From contig NZNW01000039.1 of the NCBI GenBank assembly GCA_002695065.1, positions 1 to 47,599 on the forward strand: a stretch of 47,599 nucleotides of DNA, read 5' to 3'. A program made the position numbers and the translations under genes. This document shows positions 17,074 to 27,722 of this stretch, piece after piece (positions within the stretch are counted from its first letter, which is position 1; each line of letters begins with the position of its first letter). The notes under the pieces were generated by a model. The model did no database searches. It was not told the DNA's origin and saw only the letters and a program-made list of their open reading frames with translations. This DNA comes from Salinicola sp. (GTDB lineage: Bacteria > Pseudomonadota > Gammaproteobacteria > Pseudomonadales > Halomonadaceae).

Positions 17074-17679
17074 ATGGGTGTTCGAGAGACCGATCAACAA
17101 CTCGTCGAGCGCGCGCAGAAGGGAGATACTCGGGCCTTCGATCTCCTGGTCAAAAAATACCAGCACAAGATTCTCGGGCTGATAAGCCGTTACGTTCAGG
17201 ACCACTCCGAGGTGCAGGACGTAGCCCAGGAAGCGTTCATCAAGGCGTATCGCGCCTTGGGAAGCTTTCGTGCCGAGAGCGCCTTCTATACCTGGATGTA
17301 TCGCATCGCCATCAACACGGCGAAGAACTACCTGGTCTCCCGGGGGCGACGGCCGCCCGGCAGCGATCTGGACATCAGCGACGCCGAGATCGTCGATCAG
17401 AGCGGGCGACTGTCGGATATCGAGTCACCGGAAGCTGCCATCGCCCGCGACCAGCTCGAGTCGGCCGTGTTCGCGGCGATCGAGCAGTTACCCGACGATC
17501 TGCGCACTGCGATCACCTTGCGTGAGTTCGACGGCCTCTCCTATGAAGATATCGCCACGATCATGGAGTGCCCGGTGGGTACGGTCCGTTCGCGGATCTT
17601 CCGGGCGCGCGAGGCCGTCGACAGGCATATCGAGCCATTGCTGGAACATGGCGCCCAGAATGCTGTCAATGGCTCCTGA
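17074..17679 (+). CDS. rpoE: Extracytoplasmic-function sigma factor RpoE/AlgU
   Basis: The 201-residue sigma factor directs RNA polymerase to envelope-stress promoters. Region 2 holds FDLLVKKYQHKILGLISRYV and DVAQEAFIKAYRAL (-10 recognition), with YTWMYRIAINTAKNYL after it. Region 4 holds LPDDLRTAITLREFDGLSYEDIA and PVGTVRSRIFRAREAVD (-35 recognition). ATG 17074 follows GGGGAGGCG. The identity is confirmed by the downstream anti-sigma gene, RseB/MucB and MucD genes. Unlike most relatives, the anti-sigma gene is not adjacent: 278 bases intervene. Confidence 0.96.
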   Translation: MGVRETDQQLVERAQKGDTRAFDLLVKKYQHKILGLISRYVQDHSEVQDVAQEAFIKAYRALGSFRAESAFYTWMYRIAINTAKNYLVSRGRRPPGSDLDISDAEIVDQSGRLSDIESPEAAIARDQLESAVFAAIEQLPDDLRTAITLREFDGLSYEDIATIMECPVGTVRSRIFRAREAVDRHIEPLLEHGAQNAVNGS

Positions 17680-17756
17680 GTCCCGCTGGCACCGCCGCCT
17701 GTATCGGTACGTTCGATCCGCGTCGGCGGTGGGGTCACGAAAGATGAATCGAAAAT

Positions 17757-17783
17757 GAACTGTTACCGGTTTCCGTCGTCATA
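17757..17783 (+). promoter_or_regulatory. Candidate sigma-E promoter before the anti-sigma gene
   Basis: GAACTG (17757-17762), a 16-base spacer and TCATA (17779-17783) resemble the sigma-E/AlgU pattern GAACTT-N16/17-TCTGA. The same architecture occurs before mucD (19856-19882). It would let the sigma factor raise its own inhibitor. The rest of the 278-base gap shows nothing else I can support. Confidence 0.42.
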
Positions 17784-17957
17784 GTGGTGCAGGCGAGAGT
17801 CAAGGCGTCGTCGACTGGTGACACGACAGGCGATCAGGGCCGGTGAAGAGCAGGCTGGCGCGGTCTTGCGACTGCAATGATGCGCCTTCAGGTGTTCCCT
17901 GGGTGTCGCTGTCATTCAACACGTGGCAAGCCGCAAGGCGAGTGTGAGGGTGTGACT

Positions 17958-18731
17958 ATGAAGCAGGTACACGAATCGTTTTCCGCATTGATGGACAACG
18001 AAGCCGATGAATTCGACCTGAGACGGGTACTCAAGCGATTGGATACCGCGTCGCAGGAATCCGACACCTGGCGTCGATACCATCTGGCGCGCAGCATGAT
18101 GCGACGCGAGCGCGACGCGATCGTCGACATCGATATTTCCGGTGACGTGATGGCGGCGCTGGCGGACGAGCCGGTGCCGGTTCGGGAGCCTGCCGGCCAG
18201 CCTGGCAAACGCCACTCCTTCTCCATGATGGGTGGCGCCGCCGTCGCTGCCGCCGTGTCGTTGATGGTGATCACGGGGGTGCAGGTGTACAACGGTCGGT
18301 TCGGCGGTGACACCACCACGGCTTCCGATGTCGCGACGAGCAGCGGGAGTGCCGCTCAGGGTGGAGGCGTGCAGGCTTCGCTGGCCGTCGACGCCGGGTC
18401 CGGGGGCCAGAGCGGTGCGATGCAGGCTTCCATGCAGGCGCCGGTATCGAACGGATTGCCCTACTCGCTGGGTGGCAACGGCCTGGGCAGCGGGAACGGC
18501 CTGATGACCGTCGACGAGCAGGTCATGCGGCCGATGTTCCTGTCACCGAATGCCCGCCAGTCGCCCAACGTCGATCTCGAGCAGGCGCAGACGCTGCAAT
18601 CCTACCTCGAACGCCACTCGGTCGGCGCCGCCTACAGCACGGGTGACAACTGGATGCCGCTACTCCGCACGCCAGGTTCACTGTCCGCGCAGGCGGAGGG
18701 TGCCGGAACTGGAGCCATGGACGCGCGTTGA
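17958..18731 (+). CDS. rseA: Anti-sigma-E factor RseA/MucA
   Basis: The 257-residue inner-membrane protein holds sigma-E inactive until proteolysis under stress. The cytoplasmic N-terminal domain (1-80) shows the family pattern ESFSALMDNEADEFDLRRVL and WRRYHLARSMMR. A single membrane helix lies at about 90-110. The periplasmic part is Gly/Ser/Gln-rich (115-180) and ends in a conserved-looking segment around LSPNARQSP and YLERHS. ATG 17958 follows GAGGG; upstream in-frame codons from 17877 lack family features. The stop overlaps the next start (TGATG). Confidence 0.92.
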   Translation: MKQVHESFSALMDNEADEFDLRRVLKRLDTASQESDTWRRYHLARSMMRRERDAIVDIDISGDVMAALADEPVPVREPAGQPGKRHSFSMMGGAAVAAAVSLMVITGVQVYNGRFGGDTTTASDVATSSGSAAQGGGVQASLAVDAGSGGQSGAMQASMQAPVSNGLPYSLGGNGLGSGNGLMTVDEQVMRPMFLSPNARQSPNVDLEQAQTLQSYLERHSVGAAYSTGDNWMPLLRTPGSLSAQAEGAGTGAMDAR

Positions 18732-19786
18732 TGTTTCGGTGTTACCTCGGGGCTGTGGCTATCAGCCTGTTAGCGCTACCGGGCGCCGCGCTGGCGCAGT
18801 CCTCCGGCGGGGCCCGGGCGGCCACGGAGAGCTTCGACTGTCGCGAGCTGGCCAAGGCGGATGATGACGTCTCTCCCAGGGCGATGTTCCTGCGAAGCCT
18901 CTGGGCCAGCCACTGCTACAACTTCCAGGCCCGCGCCGTACGCATCAGCTACGATGGCGTCAGGACGCTGGCGCTGACCCATCGGGTGGAGAAAGGTGTC
19001 GAGACCGAAGTCGCCCGGTTTCTCGACGGCCCGCCCGTCGCGGTCAAGAAGCGGGGCAGCGTGAGCCAGGATTCCAGCCAGGCCGCGCTCGATTTCACCG
19101 CTGGGGTCGCACCGGGCGCCCTGACCGCTCAAATCGTGGAACATTACGAACTCCAGCCGATGGAGCTGGAGCGGGTCGCGGGGCGTTCGGCGTGGCGTCT
19201 CGATATCGAGCCACAGGACGGGCTCCGCTACGGTTATCGTCTGTGGCTGGACAGCGAGACATCGCTGCCGTTGAAGCGCGAGATGATCGGTGTCGATGGC
19301 CAGATTCTCGAAACCTTCCAGATAACCGATCTGCAGTCGCCTTCGCTGTATCCCGAAACGCTTCGCCTGGGTCCCGGTCATCCTCCCGCCGACTCGCCTT
19401 GGCAGGCTCGATGGTTGCCGGATGGCTTCACGCCACAGCCGATCCCCCCCGATAGTCCGAAACAGAGTGAACGCGCCGAGCACCGGATGTACAGCGACGG
19501 CTTGACCAGTATCAGTCTGTTCGTCGAACCCCTGGCGGGTGACCAGCACCCGCTGTTGGCCGGGATTCATCGTCTGGGTATCTCCCACGCCGCGGTTCGC
19601 CATGTGATTCACCAGGGCAGGCCGATGCAGATACTGGCGCTGGGCGAAGCCCCTGCGGAAGTGCTTGCACGTATCGCCTCGGGAGTGATCTGGGACGAGG
19701 GGAGTGGCGGCGTCGATCGGGCCGTCGGCGACGCGCAGGGAGAGCAGGAAGACGTTACCGCCGAGACCTCCACTCCCGGTTCCTGA
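18731..19786 (+). CDS. rseB: Sigma-E regulatory protein RseB/MucB
   Basis: The 351-residue periplasmic protein binds the anti-sigma factor and shields it from DegS-type cleavage. It has a signal peptide (1-23, ALAQ) and the two-lobed MucB/RseB fold: N-terminal LolA-like half (FLRSLWASHCYNFQARAVRI, FLDGPPVAV) and C-terminal half (WLPDGFTPQP, SISLFVEPL). ATG 18731 overlaps the rseA stop. The mucC/rseC gene usually found next is absent and mucD follows directly. Confidence 0.93.
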   Translation: MFRCYLGAVAISLLALPGAALAQSSGGARAATESFDCRELAKADDDVSPRAMFLRSLWASHCYNFQARAVRISYDGVRTLALTHRVEKGVETEVARFLDGPPVAVKKRGSVSQDSSQAALDFTAGVAPGALTAQIVEHYELQPMELERVAGRSAWRLDIEPQDGLRYGYRLWLDSETSLPLKREMIGVDGQILETFQITDLQSPSLYPETLRLGPGHPPADSPWQARWLPDGFTPQPIPPDSPKQSERAEHRMYSDGLTSISLFVEPLAGDQHPLLAGIHRLGISHAAVRHVIHQGRPMQILALGEAPAEVLARIASGVIWDEGSGGVDRAVGDAQGEQEDVTAETSTPGS

Positions 19787-19855
19787 GCGGTCGTCCGGCG
19801 CCACCAGTCTCCAGCCCCAGGCGCTTGTCGCCGCAAAGAAACTTTACATCCCGTT

Positions 19856-19882
19856 GAACTCTTGCCGTCTTTTCTTATCAAT
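19856..19882 (+). promoter_or_regulatory. Candidate sigma-E promoter before mucD
   Basis: GAACTC (19856-19861), 16 bases, then TCAAT (19878-19882). Aligned with the site at 17757, both read GAACTnTTnCCG after the -35 and TCA at the -10. It would place mucD under the envelope-stress regulon, consistent with its function. No other element is clear in 19787-20019. Confidence 0.45.
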
Positions 19883-20019
19883 GAGAATGTCGCCGTGTCC
19901 TGCCTCCAGGTGCGGCGGGGTTCGATGCGCAAGGTTCTTTCGTGACGTTTACCCCTTGGGCATCGATCGGTTCAACGTGTGGCTCTCCAGAGTCTTTATC
20001 CAGTGTTTAGGAGTGTTTA

Positions 20020-21435
20020 ATGGAACGCATGACAAGATGGTTCGCTCCGTGGCTGCTGATGGTCGTCACTCTGCTCGCTGTCCAGGCCGCTCAGGCGCGC
20101 GAGCTGCCGGATTTCACCGAATTGGTCAAGCAGGCTGCTCCCGGCGTGGTGAATATCTCCACGACCAGCAGTGTCAGCGCACCCGCCGGACCCTATGGCC
20201 AGCAGGATGTTCCCGAGATTTTCCGCCGCTTCTTCGGTGACCAGATGCCGCCGATGCCCGGGATGCCGCAGGGCGAGGAGGAGCGCAAGTCGCTGGGGTC
20301 GGGGTTCGTCATTCGCAAGGATGGCTACATTCTGACCAACGCCCACGTGGTCAAGGACGCCGACGAGATCATGGTTCGGCTCAATGACCGGCGCGAGCTA
20401 CCCGCCAAGCTGGTGGGCTCGGATGCTCGAACCGACGTGGCGCTCTTGAAGGTCGATGCCAAGGACCTGCCCACGCTCAAGATCGGGAATTCGGATGATC
20501 TTCAAGCCGGCGAGTGGGTTGCCGCCATCGGTTCGCCATTCGGTTTCGATCATTCGGTCACGGCGGGTATCGTCAGCGCCATCAACAGGACGCTGCCGAG
20601 CGAGACCTACGTTCCGTTCATCCAGACCGACGTTGCCATCAACCCGGGTAATTCCGGCGGTCCGCTGTTCAATCTCGACGGCGAGGTCGTTGGCATCAAT
20701 TCGCAGATCTATACCCGGAGCGGCGGTTTCATGGGGCTCTCCTTCGCGGTTCCGATCAGCGTCGCCATGAACGTCGCCGATCAGCTGCGCACCGAAGGTC
20801 ATGTCAGCCGTGGCTGGCTGGGTGTGGTGATCCAGCCGGTCTCCAAGGATCTCGCCGAATCGTTCGGGCTCGACGGCACCAGCGGTGCGCTGGTCTCCGA
20901 TGTCAGCGACGACAGCCCGGCCAAGAAAGCGGGGCTGGAGGCAGGCGACGTCATCCTCAGTGCCGAGGGTGCCGATATCGACGACTCCACGACGCTGCCC
21001 CGTCTGATCGGCCAGGTAGCCCCGGGCGACGAGGTGAAGCTCCAGGTCATGCGCAACGGCGACAAGCGTGAAGTCGACGTCACCGTGGGCGACTGGCCGG
21101 AAGAGATGGCTGCCGATGGGGCGCCGTCCTCCCGGTCTGCCGATGATCAGACCAAGCTGGGAATCGCGATCAGCGATCTCGGCGATCAGGAAAAGCAGCA
21201 GCTGGATATCGACCAGGGCGCGCTCGTTCGTCGTGTCGACCCGCGCGGTGCAGCGGCTGCAGCCGGGATCCAGCCGGGCGATGTCATCGTCGGCTTCGAC
21301 CAGAAGCCGGTCGAGAGCGCCGATCAACTGATCGACGCGGTCAAGAAGGCTGACGACGATCGCGCCATCCCGGTACGTATCGTGCGCGACGGCAACTCGC
21401 TGTTCGTGGCGCTGCGGCTGAAGGCCAAGGGCTGA
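20020..21435 (+). CDS. mucD: DegP/HtrA-family periplasmic serine protease MucD
   Basis: The 471-residue protease-chaperone degrades misfolded periplasmic proteins and dampens the sigma-E response. It has a signal peptide (about 1-27, AQA-RE) and catalytic triad H109 (LTNAHVV), D139 (RTDVALLK) and S212 (NPGNSGGP). Two PDZ domains follow at about 250-345 (GWLGVVIQPV) and 375-470 (GVIQPGDVIVGF-like repeat). ATG 20020 follows TAGGAG. A stem-loop terminator follows the stop, separating it from lepA. Confidence 0.95.
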   Translation: MERMTRWFAPWLLMVVTLLAVQAAQARELPDFTELVKQAAPGVVNISTTSSVSAPAGPYGQQDVPEIFRRFFGDQMPPMPGMPQGEEERKSLGSGFVIRKDGYILTNAHVVKDADEIMVRLNDRRELPAKLVGSDARTDVALLKVDAKDLPTLKIGNSDDLQAGEWVAAIGSPFGFDHSVTAGIVSAINRTLPSETYVPFIQTDVAINPGNSGGPLFNLDGEVVGINSQIYTRSGGFMGLSFAVPISVAMNVADQLRTEGHVSRGWLGVVIQPVSKDLAESFGLDGTSGALVSDVSDDSPAKKAGLEAGDVILSAEGADIDDSTTLPRLIGQVAPGDEVKLQVMRNGDKREVDVTVGDWPEEMAADGAPSSRSADDQTKLGIAISDLGDQEKQQLDIDQGALVRRVDPRGAAAAAGIQPGDVIVGFDQKPVESADQLIDAVKKADDDRAIPVRIVRDGNSLFVALRLKAKG

Positions 21436-21468
21436 CCGGCGCCGGTCGGCAGCCTACGGCTACCCGCC

Positions 21469-21503
21469 ACACGGCCCCGCTTCGGCGGGGCCGTGTGCTT
21501 TGG
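21469..21503 (+). terminator. Rho-independent terminator after mucD
   Basis: ACACGGCCCCGC (21469-21480) pairs with GCGGGGCCGTGT (21485-21496) around a TTCG tetraloop. The tail GCTTTGG has a short T run. The stem is very stable. Confidence 0.8.
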
Positions 21504-21654
21504 GCTTGTTGCTGTCCTTGCCCCGGTCATGTCGGTACAATGCGCCACATTCGTCATCGACCGCACGCGGGAAGAGAACGGCACCCATCGGCGTTTTCTC
21601 GGCAACAGCGCCACCGTGTGGACTGCGCGCGTACAAATTACCGGTAAGGCTTAA

Positions 21655-23472
21655 ATGGCAGACGCTGCAAGTAACGAGCAACTGAAGTTCATCCGCAACT
21701 TCTCGATCATCGCCCACATCGACCACGGCAAGTCCACTCTCGCCGACCGCATCATCCAGTTCTGCGGCGGGCTGACGGAGCGTGAGTTGAAGGAGCAGGT
21801 GCTCGACTCGATGGATCTCGAGCGCGAGCGCGGCATTACCATCAAGGCCCAGTCGGTCACGCTCGACTATCGGGCTCAGGACGGCAATACCTATCAGCTC
21901 AATTTCATCGACACGCCGGGCCACGTCGACTTCTCCTACGAAGTGTCGCGCTCGCTCTACGCCTGCGAGGGGGCGCTGTTGGTGGTCGATGCCGCCCAGG
22001 GGGTCGAGGCGCAGTCGGTTGCCAACTGCTACACCGCCATCGAGCAGAATCTCGAAGTGCTCCCGGTGCTCAACAAGATGGACCTGCCCCAGGCCGACCC
22101 GGACAAGGTCGCCCACGAGATCGAGGAGATCATCGGCCTCGAAGCGCAAGATGCCGTACGCGTCTCGGCCAAGAGCGGTCTCAACATCGACCTGCTGCTC
22201 GAGCGGCTGGTGCGGGACATCCCGCCGCCCAAGGGAGACCGCGAGGGTCATCTGCAGGCGCTGATCATCGATTCCTGGTTCGACAACTACCAGGGCGTCG
22301 TGTCGCTGGTGCGTCTGTTCGACGGCACGCTGAAGAAGGGCGACAAGATCCAGATGAAGTCGACCGGTCGCGACTGGGAGGTGACCGATATCGGCTACTT
22401 CACGCCCAAGCAGAACTCCACCGGTATCCTGAGAGCGGGAGAGGTGGGTTTCGTCATTGCCGGGATCAAGGACATCCAGGGTGCACCCGTCGGCGATACC
22501 ATCACCCATACCAAGACCAAGGACGTGCCACGCCTGCCCGGTTTCCAGAAAGTGAAGCCGCAGGTCTACGCGGGCATGTTCCCGGTCAGCTCCGACGATT
22601 ACGAGGATTTCCGTGACGCACTCGAGAAGCTGGCGCTCAACGACGCCTCGCTCGACTACGTGCCGGAGAATTCCGATGCGCTCGGGTTCGGCTTCCGCGT
22701 CGGCTTCCTGGGCACGCTGCACATGGAGATCGTCCAGGAGCGCCTGGAGCGCGAATACGACATCGATCTGCTGACCACGGCGCCCACGGTCAATTACGAG
22801 ATCCTGATGGACAACGGCGAGTTGGTCACCATCTCCAACCCGTCGAAACTGCCCGACATGGCCAACGTGTCGGAGATGCGCGAGCCGATCGTGCGCGCCA
22901 CCATCCTGGTGCCGCAGGAGTACGTGGGCAACGTCATCTCGGAGTGCGTCAACCGCCGTGGGGTCCAGCTCGACATGCAGGTGCTCGGCAGCCAGATGCA
23001 GCTCGTCTACGAACTGCCGATGGCCGAGGTCGTCATGGATTTCTTCGACCGGCTCAAGTCGATCTCCAAGGGCTACGCGTCCCTCGACTACAGCTTCGAG
23101 AGGTTCGACGCGGCCAAGCTGGTGCGCCTGGATATCCTCATCAATGGCGAGCGCGTCGACGCACTGGCGCTGATCATCCATCGCGACCATGCCCACTCCC
23201 GTGGCCGCATCCTGGTCGACAAGATGAAGGAGCTGATACCGCGCCAGATGTTCGACGTGGCGGTTCAGGCGACGATCGGTGGCCATGTCGTGGCCCGATC
23301 CACGGTCAAGGCGCTGCGCAAGAACGTGACGGCCAAATGCTATGGCGGTGACACCACGCGCAAGAAGAAACTGCTGGAGAAGCAGAAAGCCGGCAAGAAA
23401 CGCATGAAGCAAGTGGGTCGCGTCGAAATACCCCAGGATGCGTTTCTCGCCGTTCTCAAAGTGAACGAGTAG
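21655..23472 (+). CDS. lepA: Elongation factor 4 (LepA)
   Basis: The 605-residue ribosome-bound GTPase promotes back-translocation or initiation under stress. The G domain has AHIDHGKST (20-28), a DTPGHVDF motif, and [11 protein letters not shown] for guanine specificity. EF-G-like domains II, III and V and the LepA-specific C-terminal domain (GQ-rich [18 protein letters not shown] region) follow. The short N-terminal addition MADAASNEQ is normal variation. ATG 21655 has TAAGG five bases upstream. The lepB gene begins 11 bases after the stop, so they form an operon, as in related genomes. Confidence 0.97.
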   Translation: MADAASNEQLKFIRNFSIIAHIDHGKSTLADRIIQFCGGLTERELKEQVLDSMDLERERGITIKAQSVTLDYRAQDGNTYQLNFIDTPGHVDFSYEVSRSLYACEGALLVVDAAQGVEAQSVANCYTAIEQNLEVLPVLNKMDLPQADPDKVAHEIEEIIGLEAQDAVRVSAKSGLNIDLLLERLVRDIPPPKGDREGHLQALIIDSWFDNYQGVVSLVRLFDGTLKKGDKIQMKSTGRDWEVTDIGYFTPKQNSTGILRAGEVGFVIAGIKDIQGAPVGDTITHTKTKDVPRLPGFQKVKPQVYAGMFPVSSDDYEDFRDALEKLALNDASLDYVPENSDALGFGFRVGFLGTLHMEIVQERLEREYDIDLLTTAPTVNYEILMDNGELVTISNPSKLPDMANVSEMREPIVRATILVPQEYVGNVISECVNRRGVQLDMQVLGSQMQLVYELPMAEVVMDFFDRLKSISKGYASLDYSFERFDAAKLVRLDILINGERVDALALIIHRDHAHSRGRILVDKMKELIPRQMFDVAVQATIGGHVVARSTVKALRKNVTAKCYGGDTTRKKKLLEKQKAGKKRMKQVGRVEIPQDAFLAVLKVNE

Positions 23473-23483
23473 GAAAACACTTC

Positions 23484-24272
23484 ATGGATTTTTCGTTGTT
23501 ACTGGTGTTGGCTGTCGCCATCACGGGGCTCGTCTGGCTGTTGGACAGCCTGTTTTGGCGTCGTCCCCGTCGCCAGCGTCAGCAGGCGGCCGCCGCAGCG
23601 CAGGGTAATGAAAAGTCGGTGGGCTACAAGGACCCCTGGCCGGTCGATTATGCCCGCTCCTTTTTCCCCGTGCTGCTGATCGTCCTGGTGCTGCGCAGTT
23701 TCGTCATCGAACCCTTCCAGATTCCCTCCGGTTCCATGCGCCCGACCCTGGAGATCGGCGATTTCATCCTGGTCAACAAGTTCAGCTACGGGCTTCGCCT
23801 GCCGGTCATCAACACCGAAATCGCCGATGTCGGAGAACCCCAGCGCGGTGACGTCATGGTTTTCCGGTTTCCCCAGGATCCTTCGGTCAACTTCATCAAG
23901 CGCGTCATCGGGCTGCCCGGCGATCGAATCCGCTACGAGAACAAGCAGCTCTACGTCAACGGCAAGCCGGTGCCCAAGTCGATGACCGACGCCGATCCCG
24001 CCGAGGCGCCCGGAGAGGAGTTGTTCGAAGAGCATCTCGGCGATGTCGACCATCGCATCTTCAACAATCCGCAGAGCCCGGGGCCGCAGATGCGGGAGGT
24101 CGTGGTGCCGGATCATGAATACTTCATGATGGGCGACAACCGTGACCACTCCAATGACAGCCGCTACTGGGGATTCGTGCCGGAGAAGAACATCGTCGGC
24201 AAGGCGTTCGCCGTGTGGATGCACTGGGATGGCGGATTGCCTAGCTTCAGTACGGTACGCCAGATAAACTGA
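23484..24272 (+). CDS. lepB: Signal peptidase I
   Basis: The 262-residue inner-membrane enzyme removes signal peptides from exported proteins. Two N-terminal membrane segments are visible (3-24 and about 59-76). The catalytic dyad is S84 in PSGSMRPTL and K139 in [13 protein letters not shown]. The conserved box [16 protein letters not shown] lies near residues 214-229. The length is between E. coli (324) and short forms. ATG 23484 uses the AGGA overlapping the lepA stop as ribosome site. Confidence 0.96.
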   Translation: MDFSLLLVLAVAITGLVWLLDSLFWRRPRRQRQQAAAAAQGNEKSVGYKDPWPVDYARSFFPVLLIVLVLRSFVIEPFQIPSGSMRPTLEIGDFILVNKFSYGLRLPVINTEIADVGEPQRGDVMVFRFPQDPSVNFIKRVIGLPGDRIRYENKQLYVNGKPVPKSMTDADPAEAPGEELFEEHLGDVDHRIFNNPQSPGPQMREVVVPDHEYFMMGDNRDHSNDSRYWGFVPEKNIVGKAFAVWMHWDGGLPSFSTVRQIN

Positions 24273-24302
24273 TTCTCATATAACCCGCCACCGACCCCGC
24301 GC

Positions 24303-24382
24303 CGGGCCTGTCAGGCCCGCTCCCGGATCGTTGGCCAGCAACAGGACTCGCATGGCGGGCGACGGGACTTCCCCGCGCCCGC
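24303..24382 (+). promoter_or_regulatory. Hairpin-rich leader of rnc
   Basis: Two inverted repeats lie between lepB and rnc: CGGGCC/GGCCCG (24303-24319) and GCGGGCG/CGCCCGC with an inner GGG/CCC stem (24355-24382). In E. coli the rnc leader is cut by RNase III itself, so these are candidate autoregulatory stems. There is no T tract, so they are not obvious terminators. Confidence 0.35.
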
Positions 24383-24438
24383 TTTGCGTCGAATGCAACG
24401 ACTCTTCGTTTCAAAGACAACGACTCAATGGGAATGAC

Positions 24439-25134
24439 GTGAGTGATCCTCTGCAAGGCTTCAGCCGTCGTATCGGCCACGACTTCCGTGACCCGACGCT
24501 GCTGGAACTGGCGCTGACGCACCGGAGCGTGGGCGGCGCCAACAATGAGCGACTCGAGTTTCTGGGTGACTCGATCGTCAATTTCGTGATCGGCGAGGCG
24601 CTGTTCAAGCGATTTCCGGCCGCGCGGGAGGGGCAGCTGTCCCGTCTGCGTGCCGGATTGGTCAAGGGGCAGACCCTCGCCGTGGTGGCACGTGAGTTCG
24701 AGCTGGGAGAGTGCCTGCGGCTGGGCTCGGGCGAGATGAAGAGCGGCGGCCATCGTCGCGACTCCATCCTCGCCGACGCGCTGGAAGGGGTGATCGGTGC
24801 GATCTATCTCGACGCCGGCATGGACGTGGCGCGCAGCCGAGTGCTGGCCTGGTTCGGGACACGGCTGGAGGCGATCGATCTGCACAACACGCAGAAAGAT
24901 CCCAAGACGCGACTGCAGGAGTTCCTGCAGTCCCGCCAGCAGGCGCTGCCGCGATACGAGGTGATCTCGGTGGAGGGCGAAGCTCACGCCCAGACCTTCA
25001 GCGTCGAGTGCCACGTCTCCATGCTGGACGAGTCGCCGACGCTGGGCGAAGGCTCCAGCCGGCGGATCGCCGAACAGCAAGCCGCCGAGCTTGCGTTGTC
25101 CAAACTCGAACCATCAAAGGGCAAGCGCCAATGA
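24439..25134 (+). CDS. rnc: Ribonuclease III
   Basis: The 231-residue dsRNA endonuclease processes rRNA precursors and mRNAs. The RNase III domain shows LTHRSVGG and the signature [16 protein letters not shown] with the metal-binding Glu and Asp, then [20 protein letters not shown]. The C-terminal dsRNA-binding domain begins at [11 protein letters not shown] and ends [23 protein letters not shown] 24439 gives [13 protein letters not shown] and the E. coli-like length (226); in-frame ATGs further upstream add non-conserved sequence. The stop overlaps the era start (ATGA). Confidence 0.93.
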   Translation: MSDPLQGFSRRIGHDFRDPTLLELALTHRSVGGANNERLEFLGDSIVNFVIGEALFKRFPAAREGQLSRLRAGLVKGQTLAVVAREFELGECLRLGSGEMKSGGHRRDSILADALEGVIGAIYLDAGMDVARSRVLAWFGTRLEAIDLHNTQKDPKTRLQEFLQSRQQALPRYEVISVEGEAHAQTFSVECHVSMLDESPTLGEGSSRRIAEQQAAELALSKLEPSKGKRQ

Positions 25135-26030
25135 CACAGAGCTGTGGTTTCGTCGCTATCGTCGGGCGTCCCAACGTGGGTAAATCGACGCTGATGAACC
25201 GCATCCTGGGGCAGAAGATCTCCATCACCTCCCGGCGTCCGCAAACCACGCGCCATCAGGTCATGGGCATCAAGACGATCGATGAAGCGCAGTTCATCTA
25301 CGTCGATACTCCGGGTATTCACCTGCAGACCCGCGATCGCAACAAGGCGATCAACCGCTTCATGAATCAGGCGGCCACCCAGGCGCTGCGCGACGTCGAT
25401 TGTGTGGTGTTCCTGGTCGACCGCACGCGCTGGACGGACGAGGACCAGGTCGTTCTCGACAAGCTCACCCACGTGCAGGCGCCGGTGATCCTGGCGGTCA
25501 ACAAGGTCGATTGGCTGGAGGACAAGACGACGTTGCTGCCGTGGCTGGAATCGCTCTCCGCCAGGCGCGAGTTCGCCGCCATTCTGCCGATCTCGGCCAA
25601 ACACGGTACCAACGTGCCGGAGCTCGAGGGCGAGGTCGCCAAGCGGTTGCCGGAAGGCGTGCACTATTTCCCGGACGACCAGATCACCGACAAGAGCCAG
25701 CGTTTTCTGGCCGCCGAGCTGGTGCGCGAGAAGGTCATGCGCCAGTTGGGTGATGAGTTGCCCTACCAGATGACCGTCGAGATCGAGGAGTTCCGCGACG
25801 AGGGCAAGGTCATCCACATCAGCGCGTTGATGCTGGTCGAGCGCCAGGGCCAGAAGAAGATTCTGATCGGCGACAAGGGGGAGCGGATCAAGAAGATCGG
25901 CATCGAGGCGCGCCAGGAGATGGAGCGCGCTTTCGACAGCAAGGTCATGCTCAACCTGTGGGTCAAGGTCAAGCGGGGTTGGTCGGACGATGACCGGGCG
26001 CTCAAGAGCCTTGGCTACAATCTCGATTGA
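25131..26030 (+). CDS. era: GTPase Era
   Basis: The 299-residue GTPase binds 16S rRNA and assists 30S maturation. G motifs: GRPNVGKST (G1), T of PQTTRHQV (G2), DTPGIH (G3), NKVDW (G4) and ISAKHG (G5). The KH domain near the C-terminus has [19 protein letters not shown] 25131 overlaps the rnc stop, the classic rnc-era coupling. The last 14 bases across the stop (ATCTCGATTGACGA, 26020-26033) are duplicated at 26036-26049. Confidence 0.97.
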   Translation: MTQSCGFVAIVGRPNVGKSTLMNRILGQKISITSRRPQTTRHQVMGIKTIDEAQFIYVDTPGIHLQTRDRNKAINRFMNQAATQALRDVDCVVFLVDRTRWTDEDQVVLDKLTHVQAPVILAVNKVDWLEDKTTLLPWLESLSARREFAAILPISAKHGTNVPELEGEVAKRLPEGVHYFPDDQITDKSQRFLAAELVREKVMRQLGDELPYQMTVEIEEFRDEGKVIHISALMLVERQGQKKILIGDKGERIKKIGIEARQEMERAFDSKVMLNLWVKVKRGWSDDDRALKSLGYNLD

Positions 26031-26049
26031 CGAGCATCTCGATTGACGA
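26020..26049 (+). repeat. 14-bp duplication across the era stop codon
   Basis: ATCTCGATTGACGA occurs at 26020-26033 (including the era TGA) and again at 26036-26049, with a two-base spacer. It is a short direct repeat between era and recO. Confidence 0.9.
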
Positions 26050-26116
26050 TCCGATCTTCCGATCGACGAACTGATTCGAGCAGGGAACTGCGTGCTCCTC
26101 TCAAGAGGCATTGGCC

Positions 26117-26827
26117 ATGACGCCCCAGCCGGCTTATCTGCTGCACAAGCGGCCCTATCGGGAGACCAGCGCCCTGGTGGACGTCATCACGCTGGAGCAC
26201 GGCCATATCCGCGCCGTCGCCCAGGGCGTTCAGCGGGCGGGGAGCAAGTCCCGCGCCAAGCTGCAACCTTTTGCGCCACTGCATCTGACCTGGATCGGCG
26301 ACGGCGATCTCAAACGCCTGCGGATGATGGAAACCACCCAGAGCGCCGTGTTGCTGGCCGGTGAAGGCTTGCTTTGTGGACTCTACGCCAATGAGCTGCT
26401 GACGCGAGCGCTGCCGGTCGGGCTGCCGACGGGCGATCTCTTCGCCATCTACGCCTGGACGATCGAGCGACTGACCCGGCCGGCCGAACGTGCCACCAGC
26501 CTCAGGCGCCTTGAGATCACCCTGCTGGAGGCACTGGATGCCGAGCCGATCTTTCTCGAGACGGACGACAGCCCGCTCGACCCCTCCACCCGTTACACCT
26601 ACGTTGTCGAGAGCCGCCGCTTCATGCCCGTCGGTGCGCAGCACCCCGGTTGGGATGGCCGCAGCCTCAAGCTGCTGGCGCGCGGCGACTGGGACGCGTC
26701 CGGGCTTGCTGGCCTGAGCAAGGCATTGACCCGAGCGGCGCTGGCGCCGCTGATTGGCAACCAGCCGCTACGCTCCCGGGAACTGATGCAACGGCTCAGC
26801 CAGCGCCGCCGTCAGGGGCGTGCCTGA
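26117..26827 (+). CDS. recO: DNA repair protein RecO
   Basis: The 236-residue protein anneals complementary strands and loads RecA in the RecFOR pathway. The N-terminal OB-fold shows [20 protein letters not shown] and [19 protein letters not shown]. The helical C-terminal part includes [13 protein letters not shown] and [16 protein letters not shown] 26117 follows AGAGG (26104-26108); TTG 26111 would add two residues. Position after era and before pdxJ is the standard gammaproteobacterial order. Confidence 0.94.
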   Translation: MTPQPAYLLHKRPYRETSALVDVITLEHGHIRAVAQGVQRAGSKSRAKLQPFAPLHLTWIGDGDLKRLRMMETTQSAVLLAGEGLLCGLYANELLTRALPVGLPTGDLFAIYAWTIERLTRPAERATSLRRLEITLLEALDAEPIFLETDDSPLDPSTRYTYVVESRRFMPVGAQHPGWDGRSLKLLARGDWDASGLAGLSKALTRAALAPLIGNQPLRSRELMQRLSQRRRQGRA

Positions 26828-26907
26828 TTCTCGCTATCGCCGGGCCGGGGAGCTCGTCCCTCGACCCAGGTCCTCTTGTCTTTCACCGCTCCAAGGAGCC
26901 CGAGTTC

Positions 26908-27717
<810 letters not shown>

Positions 27718-27722
27718 ACCTG

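Noticed and set aside
21460-23412. 650-codon antisense frame over lepA
   Set aside because: lepA is certain, with all GTPase motifs. The antisense product is His/Asp/Val-rich low-complexity.
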